Below are positions 37,156 to 46,100 of a DNA stretch of 64,000 nucleotides, one piece after another (position 1 is the stretch's first letter; each line of letters opens with the position of its first letter). Origin of the DNA: Lasioglossum baleicum (taxonomy: Eukaryota > Arthropoda > Insecta > Hymenoptera > Halictidae); contig NW_027469595.1 in NCBI RefSeq assembly GCF_051020765.1, positions 28,601-92,600 of the forward strand, in the 5' to 3' direction. A program made the translations under genes and the position numbers. The notes beneath the pieces were generated by a model, which saw only the letters and a program-made list of their open reading frames with translations, was not told the DNA's origin and did no database searches.

Positions 37156-40062
37156 ATGGATTCCGCTGAATCAAAATTGAATTCGAACGTGCCCTCACCC
37201 CTCTCTTCCTCGGACCTGTTCGCGTTCCAATTGGAACTCGCCAGGAAAGAAGCCATCCTTCAAGAGCGCGCCGCCGCCCTCGAGACCGCGGCGAGCCTAC
37301 GCGAGTCAGAACAACGCGCGCGTGAAAATGAACTATTAGCAATGCGTCGCGACCTTCATGAGATGCGGATGAACCACCTTGACTCGAACGCTGCACGCTT
37401 CCGCCCCCGCTACGATTCAACCCCCTTTACCGAAGCTCCTCGCCCAGACCCTGTGAATTTCACTATTAAGCAAGCAGTAGAATTCATACCCACCTTCGAT
37501 GGCAGTAATATGACCGTCCTACAATTCATCCGAGCGTGCAAACGCGCTCGCGAGGTCATACCCGCGTACGCAGAACACACGCTGACCAAACTCGTCTACA
37601 ACAAGCTCCGCGGTCGCGCCTACGCGGCCGTGGAGGACGAAGATTGCTCCACTATTTCAGACCTCTGCAGCCGTCTTAAAGACGTGCTGAGTCCCCATCG
37701 TTTCGTTGACCAGTACCGAGGCGAACTGGCAAGCATCTCGCAGCGGCCCACCGAACACGTGCTTGACTTTATCAGTCGCGTAAAAGACTTACGCACCGCG
37801 ATCCTCGATTGCCACCGCGACGGGACCAACGTCGACGATATCGACACCCTCACTATAGACAGTTTCATTCGCGGCCTCATCCCCACATTACGCGCAGAGG
37901 TCCGGCCGTTCCGAAACGAGCCGTTACGAATCGTTTTCGACGAGGCCATTTCCGCCTATAAACAATACGAACTCGATAAACTCCGATACCAAGAACCCCT
38001 TCGCGACGATTATCGCCGCGCACATTTTTCAGAGGCACGTTCCTCTACGCCCAATCGCCGCGATTATTATTCCCCCGAGCCTCGACGTCGCACCCCCGAG
38101 AATCGCGACCAATATCATCCCCCTCCTCGCGAACTTCGCGAATCTCACAAACCTCGCAATCGTACGCCTGAACGTCGCGACTACTACGGCTACCCTCCCC
38201 GCGACGAATACGATTCGCGTAGTCCTACTTTTGAGCGACGAACGACGTCGGGTTTTGACCGACCCACGCCCGCGTACCGCGAACCCTGGCGTACCGCGGA
38301 TCCTTCATATTCTGTAAACGCGTCTCGACCCCTCCCGCCTCCGCGCCGATACGAACCCCCGCAGAACAGACAGCGAGCCGAAATCTCTTTCACAAATCAA
38401 CCAGTCGTGCGCAATAACGTCTCTATTCCGTTCTCAAATCCGTGCGAGCACACGGTTGAGGCCCGTACCGTAGCGTGCGTCACCGTCAATGTAAATAGTC
38501 CAAATACCGGGCACATTTCTCGCCTAGATGTTAAACCGAGCGTAGTTTTAGGTGACTGCCGAGTCACAAACAATCGCGGAAAGGCCAGCCCACGGTGCAG
38601 CGTTGCACTGACCGAAGCGGCGACCTCCTCCCTACCGGTACTGAAGGTAGAAGAGATCGAAGCCCACCCTTTCTATTCCCACCCCAAACCCATTTCTGAT
38701 TCCGGATCAGTTTCGGAACAGTTTACTAATTTCACATCTCGCACGAGCCGGTCGTGCGAGTCGATCGACATCGATCAGCTCGCGCCAAACCCAAAATCCG
38801 AATCCGCTTCGGATTGTTTTATTTCTATTTCAAATTCAAAATCCGAATCCGCTTCGGATTATTTTATTGCTAACTCAAACTCAAAATCCGAATCCGCTTC
38901 GGATCATTCTAATTCTAATTCAAATTCAAAATCCGAATCCGCTTCGGATTACTCTAATCCTAATTCAAACTCAATATCCGAATCGGTTTCGGATCATTCT
39001 ATTTCAAACTCAAATCCAAAGTCCGAATCGGCTCCGGATAATTCTATTTCTAATTCAAATCCACAGTCCGAAACTGTTTCGGACCATCTCGCTACATCTC
39101 GTACGACTCGACCGTACGAGTCGATCAAAAATGATCACCTCGCGCCAATTCCAGACCTCGAAGCAAAGAGAGTTCATTTCTCCCCACAAGATGCTACTCC
39201 GAGTGTGACAGAACACTACGAAACGATCCCACTGACTCACCTCAATCCAGATGAGATTGAAAAGGTAAAATCTTTACCACGAGACAACCACGATCTCTCC
39301 TATCTCCAGAAAGATCAACGTGGAAACGCCCACGCATGCGAACGCGAAATCCTCGCCACTAGCGATACCGTTTCTCGTGTTCACCAATACCAAGCCCCGC
39401 CAACCCACGAGGAAATCATAAACGACAAAATCACAGAAATACCAAATGCTGCTTCGACACAAATTCCAGACTATGCGCATAGAATTTCCTCTTGGATTGC
39501 GCGGAGGAAGTCAAAGAAGCGTCGCGACAAATTAAACAGGCTATCCAAGGAAAATGTACAGCCTGGAAATATAAACGATCGACATTCGCGCGTCCCAGTA
39601 GTTCGCAACAGACGCCGAGGATACCTGTTGTCAACTACCAACGGAACCTGCTTCAGTCTACGCCCCGTGGGAACACCGTACATCACGCCGCCCGCCCAAA
39701 TCGCCCAAACCCAACCAAGCTCAACGACCTCCCGTAGCCTCATACTGCCCGGCGAGATCCGAAACGATGGCCGTAGCATTGGAACCGCATACGGTGACTC
39801 CTCCAATTCACCTGCACTCCGGACAGACCTGTCCCTTCCAAAAAGGAAACTGCCTCGACACGCAGGATGGCCCTACGTTTTGGGACACAACACGCCAAAT
39901 CTCTGCAGAGCATATCATGGCTGTGCTATTTCAGCCGAGAAGGCAGCCCAGTACACGAGCCGATTCGACGAGTTCCCTGGTTACAAGGGGACCATATTCT
40001 CCGATTCCAATGGAACGAAGATGTGCAGGGCGTGCAGCCTCCACCTTCGTGGAACCCTGTAA
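37156..40062 (+). CDS. gag: Gag-like polyprotein with pol-linker remnants (968 aa)
   Basis: Structural protein expected to form cytoplasmic particles that package the element RNA. Seen in order: an acidic, Ala/Glu/Arg-rich probable coiled coil (residues about 22-75); a Ty3/gypsy-type Gag capsid-like domain (about 102-275, with FDGS at 114 and the DQYRGELAS region near 185); an Arg/Tyr/Pro-rich stretch (about 285-405) where other Gags carry CCHC knuckles, none of which is present; a region (about 433-505) whose hydrophobic pattern and GHISRLD...LGD...NNRGKA spacing recall the segment after protease in insect gypsy Pol; seven 15-residue Ser repeats (545-649); a region (about 686-761) recalling the sequence just before the reverse transcriptase palm, with a QYQAPPTHEEI core; a basic patch (782-822); and a Cys module (902-966). 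Protease and polymerase cores are missing. The first ATG of the frame was chosen because of its good context and the coiled coil that follows. Confidence 0.88.
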   Translation: MDSAESKLNSNVPSPLSSSDLFAFQLELARKEAILQERAAALETAASLRESEQRARENELLAMRRDLHEMRMNHLDSNAARFRPRYDSTPFTEAPRPDPVNFTIKQAVEFIPTFDGSNMTVLQFIRACKRAREVIPAYAEHTLTKLVYNKLRGRAYAAVEDEDCSTISDLCSRLKDVLSPHRFVDQYRGELASISQRPTEHVLDFISRVKDLRTAILDCHRDGTNVDDIDTLTIDSFIRGLIPTLRAEVRPFRNEPLRIVFDEAISAYKQYELDKLRYQEPLRDDYRRAHFSEARSSTPNRRDYYSPEPRRRTPENRDQYHPPPRELRESHKPRNRTPERRDYYGYPPRDEYDSRSPTFERRTTSGFDRPTPAYREPWRTADPSYSVNASRPLPPPRRYEPPQNRQRAEISFTNQPVVRNNVSIPFSNPCEHTVEARTVACVTVNVNSPNTGHISRLDVKPSVVLGDCRVTNNRGKASPRCSVALTEAATSSLPVLKVEEIEAHPFYSHPKPISDSGSVSEQFTNFTSRTSRSCESIDIDQLAPNPKSESASDCFISISNSKSESASDYFIANSNSKSESASDHSNSNSNSKSESASDYSNPNSNSISESVSDHSISNSNPKSESAPDNSISNSNPQSETVSDHLATSRTTRPYESIKNDHLAPIPDLEAKRVHFSPQDATPSVTEHYETIPLTHLNPDEIEKVKSLPRDNHDLSYLQKDQRGNAHACEREILATSDTVSRVHQYQAPPTHEEIINDKITEIPNAASTQIPDYAHRISSWIARRKSKKRRDKLNRLSKENVQPGNINDRHSRVPVVRNRRRGYLLSTTNGTCFSLRPVGTPYITPPAQIAQTQPSSTTSRSLILPGEIRNDGRSIGTAYGDSSNSPALRTDLSLPKRKLPRHAGWPYVLGHNTPNLCRAYHGCAISAEKAAQYTSRFDEFPGYKGTIFSDSNGTKMCRACSLHLRGTL
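38738..38760 (+). other. Hairpin flanking the gag repeat block, upstream copy
   Basis: A perfect 9-bp stem (CTCGCACGA with TCGTGCGAG) around a 5-nt loop, coding for SRTSRSCES. A related 23-nt element lies at 39098-39120 on the far side of the Ser repeats (stem CTCGTACG with CGTACGAG). Between them one base pair is replaced by another pair (C-G to T-A), and the paired change costs a Cys to Tyr substitution. Confidence 0.7.
38788..39102 (+). repeat. Seven 45-bp (15-residue) repeats inside gag
   Basis: Seven in-frame units encode variants of NSKSESASD followed by six mostly Ser/Asn/Ile residues (residues 545-649). Each DNA unit carries an inverted repeat, AATCCGAA...TTCGGATT, around 5 nt in the best-preserved copies. 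Units 1-4 are the most alike and units 5-7 have diverged, as expected of local expansion by slippage or unequal exchange. The encoded segment is acidic, Ser-rich and likely unstructured. Confidence 0.92.
39098..39120 (+). other. Hairpin flanking the gag repeat block, downstream copy
   Basis: An 8-bp stem (CTCGTACG with CGTACGAG) around a 7-nt loop, paralogous to 38738-38760 and encoding SRTTRPYES. The following residues (SIKNDHLAPIPD) also align with those after the upstream copy (SIDIDQLAPNPK), so a longer segment was duplicated and the Ser repeats now lie between the two halves. Confidence 0.7.
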
Positions 40063-40072
40063 ACTACAAAAA

Positions 40073-40486
40073 ATGCCCATACCGGCTGGCAATAGCCATG
40101 ACCAGGGTCGTATTCTGGGACAGCCAGCACCTACTCCTGAAGAGAAAGCCGTCAGGTTCAGCTCTCCCTTTGACTGGCACCAGTGCTACCGGGGAACTGT
40201 CTACTCCGACACCAAAGGCCGGGACGTCTGCCAGCGTTGCAGCCCACACATACAAGGGACCGGAGAGGCGTTCCACATCCACTCCATTCAGTGGATCAGG
40301 TGGATGAGAAACACTTGCGCGAATTGCAAGGGCCCGCTGTTTCGTACGCAACCCCCGTTGGACTGCGGCGAATGCGGGGAACGGCTGAGCATCGTTGTGG
40401 CCGAAACGATCTTCAGGAACAGTCCACACGTTGAGGAGCTCCGGCAATATCTGCTACCACCGAGAGCCAACAATCCAGCGCCCTAA
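40073..40486 (+). CDS. Small cysteine-rich ORF after gag, zinc-ribbon-like (137 aa)
   Basis: Not recognised as a named family. The N-terminal part (residues about 5-62) aligns with the Cys module at the end of gag: both have EKA, then FD, a Y-x-G-T aromatic/aliphatic stretch, SD-x2-G, C-x2-C, S-x-H and G at matching spacing. After it come an aromatic stretch (FHIHSIQWIRW) and a C-x2-C-x12-C-x2-C pattern (C82, C85, C98, C101) typical of zinc ribbons. The ATG lies 10 nt after the gag TAA, in the +1 frame relative to gag. The same frame is open upstream to an ATG at 39767, but there the gag frame is the one that shows homology, so I prefer the later start. It may be made by reinitiation, by frameshift just before the gag stop, or be the separated end of a once longer Gag. 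Confidence 0.6.
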   Translation: MPIPAGNSHDQGRILGQPAPTPEEKAVRFSSPFDWHQCYRGTVYSDTKGRDVCQRCSPHIQGTGEAFHIHSIQWIRWMRNTCANCKGPLFRTQPPLDCGECGERLSIVVAETIFRNSPHVEELRQYLLPPRANNPAP

Positions 40487-40550
40487 TGCCACTTCGTCGT
40501 CTGGTAGGGCATCGCGCCCGAAGAGCCCCCCCCCGGAAAGTCGCCATCCC

Positions 40551-40577
40551 GAGGAGGAAGGTGTGACGTCGTCCGAC
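40551..40577 (+). other. Degenerate duplicate of the polypurine tract and LTR start
   Basis: GAGGAGGAAGG followed by TGTGACGTCGTCCGACG matches the true junction (polypurine tract then TGTAACGTCGTACCGACG) 129 bp downstream, with a few differences. The preceding CCGGAAA also matches in both. It could be a relic of an earlier LTR boundary or an additional plus-strand priming site. Confidence 0.65.
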
Positions 40578-40679
40578 GTTGGATTTGGAGTTTCCCCAGC
40601 TGACCCCCCCCCCCATACTCGACAATCGCCAGCAGCATCCGCGTTTCGCCACATTCCCGCCGGAAAAATTCGCGCCCCC

Positions 40680-40690
40680 AAGGGGTAAGG
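40680..40690 (+). promoter_or_regulatory. Polypurine tract (AAGGGGTAAGG)
   Basis: A purine-rich run directly abutting the TG of the 3' LTR, as required for plus-strand priming in LTR retrotransposons. It is short and interrupted by one T. Confidence 0.8.
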
Positions 40691-40989
40691 TGTAACGTCG
40701 TACCGACGTCTTGCGTCGGCCTCCTTCATACGAGCAAATTCTCGCCGTATATACATATATATACATATCCCCGTGAGCGTGAACATAGGGAATCGGAAAA
40801 GACGCAATAGTCACCGGTACAAGCGGACGCCAGCATGGCAACCGCGAGTACAGGTGTACGTACATCTAAACCGTCGCCTCGTTCAAACAGCGAAAAGTAT
40901 ACATCGACGACAACATATTCGTCCGTACCTCGTACGATTTAGACAAAGGACTTCACGGTTCACCGAATCCCTAGGGTCCGCGCTCTCAT

Positions 40990-40997
40990 TATAAATA
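40990..40997 (+). promoter_or_regulatory. TATA box of the 3' LTR (TATAAATA)
   Basis: Identical twin of the box at 35566. It could drive transcription outward into the right satellite array, giving a satellite transcript on the + strand. Confidence 0.6.
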
Positions 40998-41020
40998 AGA
41001 CGAAATCGCGCGAATCGCTT

Positions 41021-41114
41021 CTTCTAGTTCAAGCGCTCTTCTAGTTCAAATTCTCTTCTAGTTCAGACCCGCTTCCAGTTCAGACTCTCTTCTAGTTCAC
41101 TCTCTTCCAGTTTC
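41021..41114 (+). repeat. 17-bp tandem repeat (3' LTR)
   Basis: Identical twin of 35597-35690: six degenerate 17-bp units downstream of the TATA box. Confidence 0.85.
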
Positions 41115-41281
41115 GGAATTCTACTAATTCAGTTCTCTCGCGTCTTCAATCGAATTCAGTTCGACTCAGTCTTTTCTCGCGTTTTCGGACTCTATTTCAG
41201 ATCGTTCACGATATTCAGGTCGTATTGCTCCTTACCATTTACACTATTTCTTTATATATCATTTGGTTCTAAATTGTTATT

Positions 41282-41792
41282 CGAGTCTGCTCGTAGATTA
41301 TTATTACGTATTTACAGATATTATTCTGGTTTATTGGTTGTACGAGGTTACTCGTAAACCGTCACCGTTATTTTGTTGTACGAGCTTACTCGCATTATCA
41401 TTTCAAATTTGTAATTACTATTTTCGTGCTATCTTGTTTATGCGATCTTGCTCGCTTTATTATTCACATTTCAATTGTTAATTTTGTGTTATTTGGCTTA
41501 TACGAGCTTGCTCGCATTACTATTCGTATTGCAATTGCTATTTTTGTTAATTTGGCGCTATTTTTGTTTGAACGAGCTTGCTCGCATTACTATTCGTATT
41601 GATAACTATTATCTAGTGCTATTTTGTTGTACGAGCTTGCTCGCATTATAATTAAGGCTGATAATTCTTATTTTTGTGCCATTTTGCTTTGTATGAGCTC
41701 GCTCGTAACCTGCTTGTTACTATTCTGTGCTATATATCTCGTTCGAGCTCGCTAGCGAACCGACATTGTATTTGGTTCACGAGTTCTGCTCG
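41282..41792 (+). repeat. Array of CGAG-loop-CTCG stem-loop motifs (3' LTR)
   Basis: Identical twin of 35858-36368. As part of the R region it would be present at both ends of the genomic RNA. Confidence 0.8.
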
Positions 41793-42360
41793 CAAGTCTT
41801 ATTCTTGTACATATTCTGATTCATTATATTCTGTCTGTTTAAACCATCTATTACTTCGCAGCTTTATTCAGCAACATCCTGCTCCTCGATATCTTCCACT
41901 TCTAAAGTGTCGTTCCCAGTGACCGGTTAAAGTGATCGCGAAAGTGAGTGTGCGCGTGGTGTTTCATCGGGTTGTTCGACTCCGACCTGTTCCGCAAATT
42001 CCTTAGACTTCCTCACATTCGTTCCTATAACCCCTAAAATTGGTGTATCAATCGTGTACGTCTGAGCCCAGAGGGTGCTCGGTACCGAGAGAACACTAAT
42101 TTCCCTTCGGTCGAGAATCCTGTCACGAATCGAACAACCCACGCGTTCGGACGAGTCACACACAACACGCCCACATAGTGACACTCTGATCGCAGGGAGC
42201 TGTCACCGTCATCGCGCAGTTCGTCGCTCCGTCGCGACATCCCCGCCGGACGACGTCCATTCATTTCCCTCTTCGCCCCTTTTCAACAACGACGAACGCC
42301 GGTATCGGGTCCCTGATCAGACGTGGACGTTACGCGCCACGTGGATCTAAGATCGTCTTA

Positions 42361-42366
42361 AATAAA
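42361..42366 (+). terminator. Poly(A) signal AATAAA (3' LTR)
   Basis: Twin of 36937-36942. This is the copy expected to direct cleavage and polyadenylation of the element RNA, about 20-30 nt downstream and shortly before the LTR end. Confidence 0.65.
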
Positions 42367-42373
42367 TTGGTCG

Positions 42374-42434
42374 GTTACGTCCCCGCCCCGTCTGGGCGTC
42401 GTTTCGTCGGATCATATCCGACCCGGGACGTAAC
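42374..42434 (+). promoter_or_regulatory. Terminal stem-loop of the 3' LTR
   Basis: Twin of 36950-37010: a 10-bp outer inverted repeat and a 7-bp inner hairpin, ending one base before the element's right end. Confidence 0.75.
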
Positions 42435-42435
42435 A

Positions 42436-42439
42436 ATGC
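42436..42439. repeat. Target site duplication, right (ATGC)
   Basis: Second copy of ATGC; the satellite sequence resumes here in phase with the left flank. Confidence 0.9.
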
Positions 42440-43190
42440 ACTGATCTAGCACGCGAAACAACGATTCCGTACAGAAATACACTTCTGAAACGAAGAATCG
42501 TCGAATCTGACATAAGGTCGAATAAATGGTGATCGTGCTTGCCGAATCGGAGTTTCTGTACCAATTTCGCATATTTGCATGCAAACTCACTGATCTAGCA
42601 CGCAAAACAGCGATTCCGCACAGAAATACTCTTCTGATATGAAGAATCGTCGAATCCAACATAAGATCGAATAAATCGTGATCGTGCTTGCCGCATCGGA
42701 GTTTCTGTGCCAATTTCGCTTCGTTGCATGTAAATGCACTGATCTAGCACGCGAAACAACGATTCCGTACAGAAATACACTTCTGAAACGAAGAATCGTC
42801 GAGTCTGACATAAGCTCGAATAAATCGGGATCGTGCTAGCAGAATCGGAGTTTCTGTGCCAATTTCGCATATTTGCATGCAAATGCACTGATTTAGCACG
42901 CGAAGCAGCGATTCCGCACAGAAATACACTTCTGAAACGAAGAATCGTCGAATCTGACATAAGCTCGAATAAATCGTGATCGTGCTTGCCGCACCGGAGT
43001 TTCTGTGCCAATTTCGCTTCGTTGCATGCAAATGCACTGATCTAGCACGCGAAACAACGATTCCGCACAGAAATACACTTCTGAAACGAAGAATCGTCGA
43101 ATCTGACATAAGGTCGAATAAATGGTGATCGTGCTTGCCGAATCGGAGTTTCTGTGCCAATTTCGCATATTTGCATGCAAACCCACTGAT

Positions 43191-46100
43191 CTAGCACGCA
43201 AAACAGCGATTCCGCACAGAAATACTCTTCTGATATGAAGAATCGTCGAATCCAACATAAGATCGAATAAATCGTGATCGTGCTTGCCGCATCGGAGTTT
43301 CTGTGCCAATTTCGCTTCGTTGCATGTAAATGCACTGATCTAGCACGCGAAACAACGATTCCGTACAGAAATACACTTCTGAAACGAAGAATCGTCGAAT
43401 CTGACATAAGGTCGAATAAATGGTGATCGTGCTTGCCGAATCGGAGTTTCTGTACCAATTTCGCATATTTGCATGCAAACTCACTGATCTAGCACGCAAA
43501 ACAGCGATTCCGCACAGAAATACTCTTCTGATATGAAGAATCGTCGAATCCAACATAAGATCGAATAAATCGTGATCGTGCTTGCCGCATCGGAGTTTCT
43601 GTGCCAATTTCGCTTCGTTGCATGTAAATGCACTGATCTAGCACGCGAAACAACGATTCCGTACAGAAATACACTTCTGAAACGAAGAATCGTCGAGTCT
43701 GACATAAGCTCGAATAAATCGGGATCGTGCTAGCAGAATCGGAGTTTCTGTGCCAATTTCGCATATTTGCATGCAAATGCACTGATTTAGCACGCGAAGC
43801 AGCGATTCCGCACAGAAATACACTTCTGAAACGAAGAATCGTCGAATCTGACATAAGCTCGAATAAATCGTGATCGTGCTTGCCGCACCGGAGTTTCTGT
43901 GCCAATTTCGCTTCGTTGCATGCAAATGCACTGATCTAGCACGCGAAACAGCGATTACGCACAGAAATACACTTCTGAAACGAAGAATCGTCGAATCTGA
44001 CATAAGGTCGAATAAATGGTGATCGTGCTTGCCGAATCGGAGTTTCTGTGCCAATTTCGCATATTTGCATGCAAATGCACTGATCTAGCACGCGAAACAG
44101 CGATTCCGCACAGAAATACACTTCTGAAACGAAGAATCGTCGAATCTGACATAAGCTCGAATAAATCGTGATCGTGCTTGCTGCACCGGAGTTTCTGTGC
44201 CAATTTCGCATATTTGCATGCAAACCCACTGATCTAGCACGCAGAACAGCTATTCCGCACAGAAATACTCTTCTGATATGAAGAATCGTCGAATCCAACA
44301 TAAGATCGAATAAATCGTGATCGTGCTTGCCGCATCGGAGTTTCTGTGCCAATTTCGCTTCGTTGCATGTAAATGCACTGATCTAGCACGCGAAACAACG
44401 ATTCCGCACAGAAATACACTTCTGAAACGAAGAATCGTCGAATCTGACATAAGCTCGAATAAATCGTGATCGTGCTTGCCGCACCGGAGTTTCTGTGCCA
44501 ATTTCGCTTCGTTGCATGCAAATGCACTGATCTAACACGCGAAACAGCGATTCCGCACAGAAATACACTTCTGATACGAAGAATCGTCGAATCTGACATA
44601 AGGTCGAATAAATGGTGATCGTGCTTGCCGAATCGGAGTTTCTGTGCCAATTTCGCATATCTGCATGCAAACTCACTGATCTAGCACGCAAAACAGCGAT
44701 TCCGGACAGAAATACTCTTCTGATATGAAGAATCGTCGAATCCAACATAAGATCGAATAAATCGTGATCGTGCTTGCCGCATCGGAGTTTCTGTGCCAAT
44801 TTCGCTTCGTTGCATGTAAATGCACTGATCTAGGACGCGAAACAACGATTCCGTACAGAAATACACTTCTGAAACGAAGAATCGTCGAGTCTGACATAAG
44901 CTCGAATAAATCGGGATCGTGCTAGCAGAATCGGAGTTTCTGTGCCAATTTCGCATATTTGCATGCAAATGCACTGATTTAGCACGCGAAACAGCGATTC
45001 CGCACAGAAATACACTTCTGAAACGAAGAATCGTCGAATCTGACATAAGGTCGAATAAATGGTGATCGTGCTTGCCGCACCGGAGTTTCTGTGCCAATTT
45101 CGCTTCGTTGCATGCAAATGCACTGATCTAGCACGCGAAACAGCGATTACGCACAGAAATACACTTCTGAAACGAAGAATCGTCGAATCTGACATAAGGT
45201 CGAATAAATGGTGATCGTGCTTGCCGAATCGGAGTTTCTGTGCCAATTTCGCATATTTGCATGCAAATGCACTGATCTAGCACGCGAAACAGCGATTCCG
45301 CACAGAAATACACTTCTGAAACGAAGAATCGTCGAATCTGACATAAGCTCGAATAAATCGTGATCGTGCTTGCCGCACCGGAGTTTCTGTGCCAATTTCG
45401 CATATTTGCATGCAAACCCACTGATCTAGCACGCAAACCAGCGATTCCGCACAGAAATACTCTTCTGATATGAAGAATCGTCGAATCCAACATAAGATCG
45501 AATAAATCGTGATCGTGCTTGCCGCATCGGAGTTTCTGTGCCAATTTCGCTTCGTTGCATGTAAATGCACTGATCTAGCACGCGAAACAACGATTCCGCA
45601 CAGAAATACACTTCGGAAACGAAGAATCGTCGAATCTGACATAAGCTCGAATAAATTGTGATCGTGCTTGCCAAATCGGAGTTTCTGTGCCAATTTCGCA
45701 TATTTGCATGCAAACCCACTGATCTAGCACGCAAAACAGCGATTCCGCACAGAAATACTCTTCTGAAATGAAGAATCGTCGAATCCAACATAAGATCGAA
45801 TAAATCGTGATCGTGCTTGCCGCATCGGAGTTTCTGTGCCAATTTCGCTTCGTTGCATGTAAATGCACTGATCTAGCACGCGAAACAACGATTCCGCACA
45901 GAAATACACTTCTGAAACGAAGAATCGTCGAATCTGACATAAGCTCGAATAAATCGTGATCGTGGTGCCGCACCGGAGTTTCTGTGCCAATTTCGCTTCG
46001 TTGCATGCAAATGCACTGATGTAGCACGCGAAACAGCGATTCCGCTCAGAAATACACTTCTGAAACGAAGAATCGTCGAATCTGACATAAGCTCGAATAA

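Larger units (their letters stand above)
40487..40690 (+). other. 3' non-coding region of the element
   Basis: 204 bp between the last ORF and the 3' LTR. It holds two C runs (9 C at 40526-40534 and 11 C at 40604-40614), a partial duplicate of the polypurine tract and LTR start (40551-40577), and the true polypurine tract at its end. No coding signal is seen. Confidence 0.7.
35267..42435 (+). mobile_element. Gag-only LTR retrotransposon (Ty3/gypsy-like, non-autonomous)
   Basis: A complete 7169-bp insertion within a satellite monomer. It has two 1745-bp direct LTRs beginning TGTAACG and ending GTAACA, a 4-bp target duplication, a tRNA-Ser primer-binding site, a 3679-bp internal region and a polypurine tract. 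The LTRs are identical as far as I can read, so insertion was recent. The internal region codes for a long Gag-like protein and a small cysteine-rich ORF. It lacks the protease Asp-Ser/Thr-Gly core in a proper context, the reverse transcriptase YxDD box, RNase H and integrase motifs. By established definitions it is non-autonomous and needs polymerase and integrase in trans. Assignment to the gypsy group rests on the Gag domain, primer tRNA and 4-bp duplication; with no reverse transcriptase it cannot be confirmed by phylogeny. Confidence 0.9.
40691..42435 (+). repeat. 3' LTR (1745 bp)
   Basis: Same length as the 5' LTR, and I found no difference from it on reading both. All internal landmarks sit 5424 bp further on. 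It is followed directly by the ATGC target duplication. In this copy the active signal would be the poly(A) site rather than the promoter. Confidence 0.96.

Noticed and set aside
38696..38716. Asp-Ser-Gly in gag (residues about 515-517) as a retroviral protease active site
   Set aside because: It lies in a Ser-rich, non-hydrophobic context without the flanking hydrophobic residues and second loop expected of an aspartic protease.
37151..39806. Minus-strand ORFs of 60-111 codons under gag
   Set aside because: They are shadows of the gag frame in GC-rich sequence with no supporting signals.
39867..40307. 146-codon ORF in the third frame over the gag end
   Set aside because: It overlaps two better supported frames, shows no homology between the repeated Cys modules, and reads as low-complexity by-product sequence.
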